In this document: one piece after another, positions 21,326-24,098 of the stretch
Layout of the letters: each line of letters opens with the position of its first letter
Numbering within the stretch: the stretch's first letter is position 1
Assembly: GCA_964504025.1 (NCBI GenBank)
Contig: CAZDCO010000022.1
Coordinates: 1-24,098 of the forward strand
DNA from: Scatosoma sp964504025
GTDB lineage: Bacteria; Bacillota; Clostridia; Christensenellales; Borkfalkiaceae
Length of the DNA: 24,098 nt
Reading direction: 5' to 3'
Notes under the pieces: model-generated
The model's database searches: none
Told to the model about the DNA's origin: nothing
The model's input: the letters and a program-made list of their open reading frames with translations, nothing else
Translations under genes and position numbers: made by a program

Positions 21326-23947
21326 ATGGAAATGCAAAAGACGTATAATCCTAAAGAATTTGAAGACCGCATTTATGCCGAATGGGAAAATTCGGGATAT
21401 TTTCGCGCGGAGGTAGACGAAAATAAAGTGCCGTTTACCATTATGATGCCTCCTCCCAACATTACGGGGCAATTGCACATGGGGCACGCTATGGACGCTA
21501 CGCTGCAAGACACGCTCATTCGTTTTAAGCGTATGCAAGGTTACGCCGCTTTGTGGTTGCCCGGGTGCGACCACGCTTCGATCGCTACCGAAGTGAAGAT
21601 CGTAGAAAAGATGAAATCGGAGGGCTTGACGAAAGCCGATCTCGGTAGAGACGGCTTCTTAAAGCGCGCGTGGGAATGGAAGGAACAATACGGCAACCGT
21701 ATCATGTTGCAACAACGCAAGATGGGTACGTCTTGCGACTGGTCCCGTCAAGCGTTCACGATGGACGAGAAGTGCTCGCACGCCGTTCGCGAAGTGTTCG
21801 TCAACCTCTACGAAAAGGGCTTGATTTATCAAGGGGATAGAATTATCAACTGGTGTCCTTGCTGTAAGACCGCGCTTTCCGACGCCGAAGTCGAGTACGC
21901 GGAAGAGGGCGGACATTTTTGGCATTTGCGCTACGTCGCTACGGACGGTAGCGCGGAAGTCGTCGTGGCGACTACCCGTCCCGAAACGATGCTCGGCGAT
22001 ACGGCGGTGGCGGTACATCCCGACGACGAACGCTATCGCGCGTTGGTGGGTAAAACGCTCGTTTTACCTTTGGTCGGTAGAGAAATTCCCGTCGTGGCGG
22101 ACGCGTACGTCGATCCCGAATTTGGTACGGGTTGCGTAAAAATTACGCCTGCACACGATCCGAATGACTTTGAGGTGGGCACTCGTCATCAGCTGCCCGT
22201 GATCCGCGTTATGAACGACGACGGCACGATGAACGCTCTTGCCGGCAAGTACGAGGGCTTGGATCGTTACGAAGCGCGTAAGCAAATCGTCGCCGACTTG
22301 GAAAAATGCGGCAGCTTAGTCAAGATTGAAGCGCATACGCATAACGTAGGACATTGCTACCGTTGTCATTCCACGGTAGAACCGATCGTTTCCAAACAAT
22401 GGTTCGTGAAGATGGAACCGCTCGCAAAACCTGCGATCAACGCGGTTATGCGCAACAAAGTGCGTTTCGTTCCCGAACGCTTCTCTAAAATCTATTATAA
22501 CTGGATGGAAAACGTCCGCGATTGGTGCATCTCCCGTCAACTTTGGTGGGGACACCGTATTCCCGTTTGGTATTGTCAAGACTGCGGCGAAGTCATTTGC
22601 GCAAAAGAAGATCCCACCGCTTGTCCGCACTGCCACGGTACGAACTTGAAGCAGGACGAGGACGTTTTGGATACATGGTTCTCTTCCGCGCTTTGGCCTT
22701 TCTCCACCCTCGGTTATCCCGAAAACACGGCGGATTATAACTATTTCTATCCGACCGATGTACTCGTTACGGGCTACGATATCATCTTCTTCTGGGTTGC
22801 GAGAATGATTTTCTCGGGTATCGAGCATACGGGCAAAGTACCCTTCCACGACGTGCTGATCCACGGTATCGTTCGCGACGAACAGGGTAGAAAGATGAGT
22901 AAATCGCTCGGCAACGGTATCGACCCGTTGGAAGTTATCGATAAATACGGTGCGGACTCTCTCCGCTTGTCCTTGTTGACGGGCATTGCCGCGGGTAACG
23001 ATACGCGCTATTCCGACGCCAAAGTCGAATCCTGCCGCAACTTTATCAATAAGCTTTGGAATGCGGCTCGTTTCGTGTTGATGAACGTAGGGGATAGAAA
23101 GATCGCGCCGATCGAGAGCGTCAAGCTTTCGCCTGCCGATAAATGGATCGTTTCCAAATTGCAAACGTGTATCCGCGACGTTACGACGAACTTGAATAAG
23201 TACGAGCTCGGCGTTGCGAGCGATTTGGCGATGAGTTTCGTTTGGGACGACTTCTGCGATTGGTATATCGAGCTTTCCAAACCCGCGCTGTACGCGGAGG
23301 ACGAAAAGAAGAAGTCGGACGCGCTCTCCGTGCTTTGCTACGTGTTGGAAAACGCGTTGAAGCTGTTGCACCCGTTTATTCCTTTCGTTACCGAAGAAAT
23401 CTATTCCAACCTGCCCAACGTAACGGGTAGCATTATGGTGGCGGAATTCCCTCGCTACAATTTCAAAGCGTCCTATAAGAAGGAAGCAAAGGCGTTCGAG
23501 GGGATCATGGAAATGATCAAAGCGGTACGCGTCATGAAAAAGGACGCCGATTGCCCTCCCTCTAAAAAGGTAGAGTTGTTCGTCGTAACCGAAAACAAAC
23601 GGCTCGTTACGCTGAATAAAGATTGCATCATGAAATTGTCGGGCGCGAGTGCGCTTACAATCGTAGACGACGCGACGGCGGCAGGGGATAAGACGGTCTC
23701 CGCCGTTACCGAAATCGCACAAATCTACGTGCCGCTCGGCGAACTGGTCGATTTGGAAAAAGAAAAGTTGCGCTTGCAAGCGGAAATCGAACGTATCGAC
23801 GGAGAAATCGCTCGTGCGGAGGGCAAACTTGCCAACGAGAAGTTCGTCAGCAAAGCGCCCAAGAAGTTGGTCGACGACGAACGCGAGAAGTTGAAAAAAT
23901 ATTGCGAAATGAAAGCGAAGTGCGTCGTGCAGCTGGAAAACTTATAA
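21326..23947 (+). CDS. valS: valyl-tRNA synthetase
   Basis: ValRS charges tRNA-Val and edits Thr mischarges, in the cytosol. The 873-residue length is standard. The class I HIGH motif is HMGH at residues 51-54, in PPPNITGQLHMGHAM. KMSKS is exact at residues 523-527 (KMSKSLGNGIDP). The editing domain lies between, with TTRPETMLGDTAVAVHP. Zinc-ribbon type Cys pairs appear at CPCC and CQDC...CPHC. The C-terminal coiled coil over the last 70 residues (EKEKLRLQAEIERIDGEIARAEGKL) is the ValRS tRNA-binding arm. ATG 21326 is preferred, as AGAGGA lies upstream and earlier in-frame TTG codons fall in the leader hairpin. It is divergent from the ABC importer and shares its -35 region. Confidence 0.97.
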   Translation: MEMQKTYNPKEFEDRIYAEWENSGYFRAEVDENKVPFTIMMPPPNITGQLHMGHAMDATLQDTLIRFKRMQGYAALWLPGCDHASIATEVKIVEKMKSEGLTKADLGRDGFLKRAWEWKEQYGNRIMLQQRKMGTSCDWSRQAFTMDEKCSHAVREVFVNLYEKGLIYQGDRIINWCPCCKTALSDAEVEYAEEGGHFWHLRYVATDGSAEVVVATTRPETMLGDTAVAVHPDDERYRALVGKTLVLPLVGREIPVVADAYVDPEFGTGCVKITPAHDPNDFEVGTRHQLPVIRVMNDDGTMNALAGKYEGLDRYEARKQIVADLEKCGSLVKIEAHTHNVGHCYRCHSTVEPIVSKQWFVKMEPLAKPAINAVMRNKVRFVPERFSKIYYNWMENVRDWCISRQLWWGHRIPVWYCQDCGEVICAKEDPTACPHCHGTNLKQDEDVLDTWFSSALWPFSTLGYPENTADYNYFYPTDVLVTGYDIIFFWVARMIFSGIEHTGKVPFHDVLIHGIVRDEQGRKMSKSLGNGIDPLEVIDKYGADSLRLSLLTGIAAGNDTRYSDAKVESCRNFINKLWNAARFVLMNVGDRKIAPIESVKLSPADKWIVSKLQTCIRDVTTNLNKYELGVASDLAMSFVWDDFCDWYIELSKPALYAEDEKKKSDALSVLCYVLENALKLLHPFIPFVTEEIYSNLPNVTGSIMVAEFPRYNFKASYKKEAKAFEGIMEMIKAVRVMKKDADCPPSKKVELFVVTENKRLVTLNKDCIMKLSGASALTIVDDATAAGDKTVSAVTEIAQIYVPLGELVDLEKEKLRLQAEIERIDGEIARAEGKLANEKFVSKAPKKLVDDEREKLKKYCEMKAKCVVQLENL

Positions 23948-23956
23948 GAAAAACGC

Positions 23957-23987
23957 AAAACGGAAGGGAAACGCCTCTTCCGTTTTT
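23957..23987 (+). terminator. intrinsic terminator of valS
   Basis: A perfect 10-bp stem (23957-23966 with 23977-23986), loop 10, and a T-run ending at 23987. It begins 10 bases after the stop codon. Confidence 0.92.
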
Positions 23988-24030
23988 CACGTCTTAAAAA
24001 AAGTGAAAAAAGTTTACGAAAAACGGCGTT

Positions 24031-24040
24031 CAAACGTTTG
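24031..24040. promoter_or_regulatory. palindromic operator-like site overlapping the -35 box
   Basis: CAAACGTTTG is a perfect 10-bp palindrome that runs into TTGACA. The AAACGTTT core is like operators of LacI/GalR-family and some other regulators. The gene it would control is cut by the window edge. Confidence 0.45.
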
Positions 24041-24066
24041 ACAACGCAAAAAAAAAATGCTAAAAT
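24038..24066 (+). promoter_or_regulatory. strong extended -10 promoter
   Basis: TTGACA (24038-24043), a 17-base A-rich spacer and TAAAAT (24061-24066), preceded by TGC. It directs transcription into the gene starting at 24094. Confidence 0.88.
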
Positions 24067-24093
24067 AATATGGCTAATGCGATAGGGGATACT

Positions 24094-24098
24094 ATGCC
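24094..24098 (+). CDS. start of a gene cut by the window end
   Basis: An ATG at 24094 lies 5 bases after an AGGGGA ribosome site (24083-24088) and 28 bases after a strong -10 box, so it is probably the first codon of a real gene. Only Met-Pro can be read. No product can be named. Confidence 0.5.

Noticed and set aside
22316..23779. Long open frame of 487 codons on the minus strand opposite valS
   Set aside because: It lies wholly opposite a clear valS and has low-complexity, Arg/Phe-rich composition. It arises from codon bias that avoids stops on the opposite strand. Similar long antisense frames lie opposite guaB, guaA and the protease gene.
1..24098. CRISPR array, tRNA, rRNA, integrase or transposase, and phage defence genes
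   Set aside because: None was seen: no regularly spaced repeats, no tRNA-like cloverleaf, and no recombinase or nuclease motifs in any convincing frame.

Overview
The window looks like a chromosomal segment of a Gram-positive, probably spore-forming member of the Clostridia, plausibly a gut lineage near Christensenellales. The evidence is the yabP-yabQ-divIC cluster, lipoproteins with lipoboxes, purine-rich Shine-Dalgarno sites, strong sigma-A type promoters, many short intrinsic terminators, and core genes (guaB, guaA, valS, malQ) of Firmicutes type. The lineage is inferred; no rRNA or other marker is present to settle it. Genes are dense and no intergenic gap without gene content exceeds about 150 bases.

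Layout. (1) 1-1170: the tail of a CobW-type GTPase, then a second, degenerate CobW-like protein fused to a TIGR03943/YcgQ-like domain, ending in a terminator. (2) 1218-1836: a short repeat-like motif followed by a decayed ABC exporter gene lacking Walker A. (3) 1849-3276: two divergent envelope proteins of unknown function. (4) 3379-6506: a guanine-nucleotide operon, guaB-thrH-guaA, in which GuaA lacks the glutaminase domain. (5) 6562-6852: a 96-residue Cys/Gly-rich protein. (6) 6947-8204: a YihY-family membrane protein and a small exported protein. (7) 8247-14841: one promoter and then a co-directional run with no internal terminator: RecD/Dda-like helicase, TtcA-like tRNA thiolase, yabP, yabQ, a DivIC-like protein, a Ppx/GppA-like protein, an M50-like membrane protease, and 4-alpha-glucanotransferase. 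(8) 14934-18557: malEFG-like maltodextrin importer. (9) 21216-18567 (minus strand): a nitrate/sulfonate/taurine/thiamine-precursor type ABC importer. (10) 21210-23987: valS, whose promoter overlaps that of the minus-strand importer at the -35 box. (11) 24031-24098: a strong promoter with an overlapping palindrome and the first codons of another gene.

How it fits together. The mal block and the adjacent malQ form a maltodextrin uptake and processing unit that needs an ATPase from elsewhere. The gua operon makes GMP from IMP but needs ammonia or a separate glutaminase subunit. The yab/div cluster combines sporulation and division functions with a membrane protease and a polyphosphate/ppGpp-phosphatase-like protein in overlapping genes. 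I do not see a clear new defence or mobile system. The most unusual signals are the overlapping promoters at valS, the structured leaderless promoter of the helicase gene, the Cys-rich protein with a sigma-K-like -10, and the protease and phosphatase genes inside the sporulation operon.
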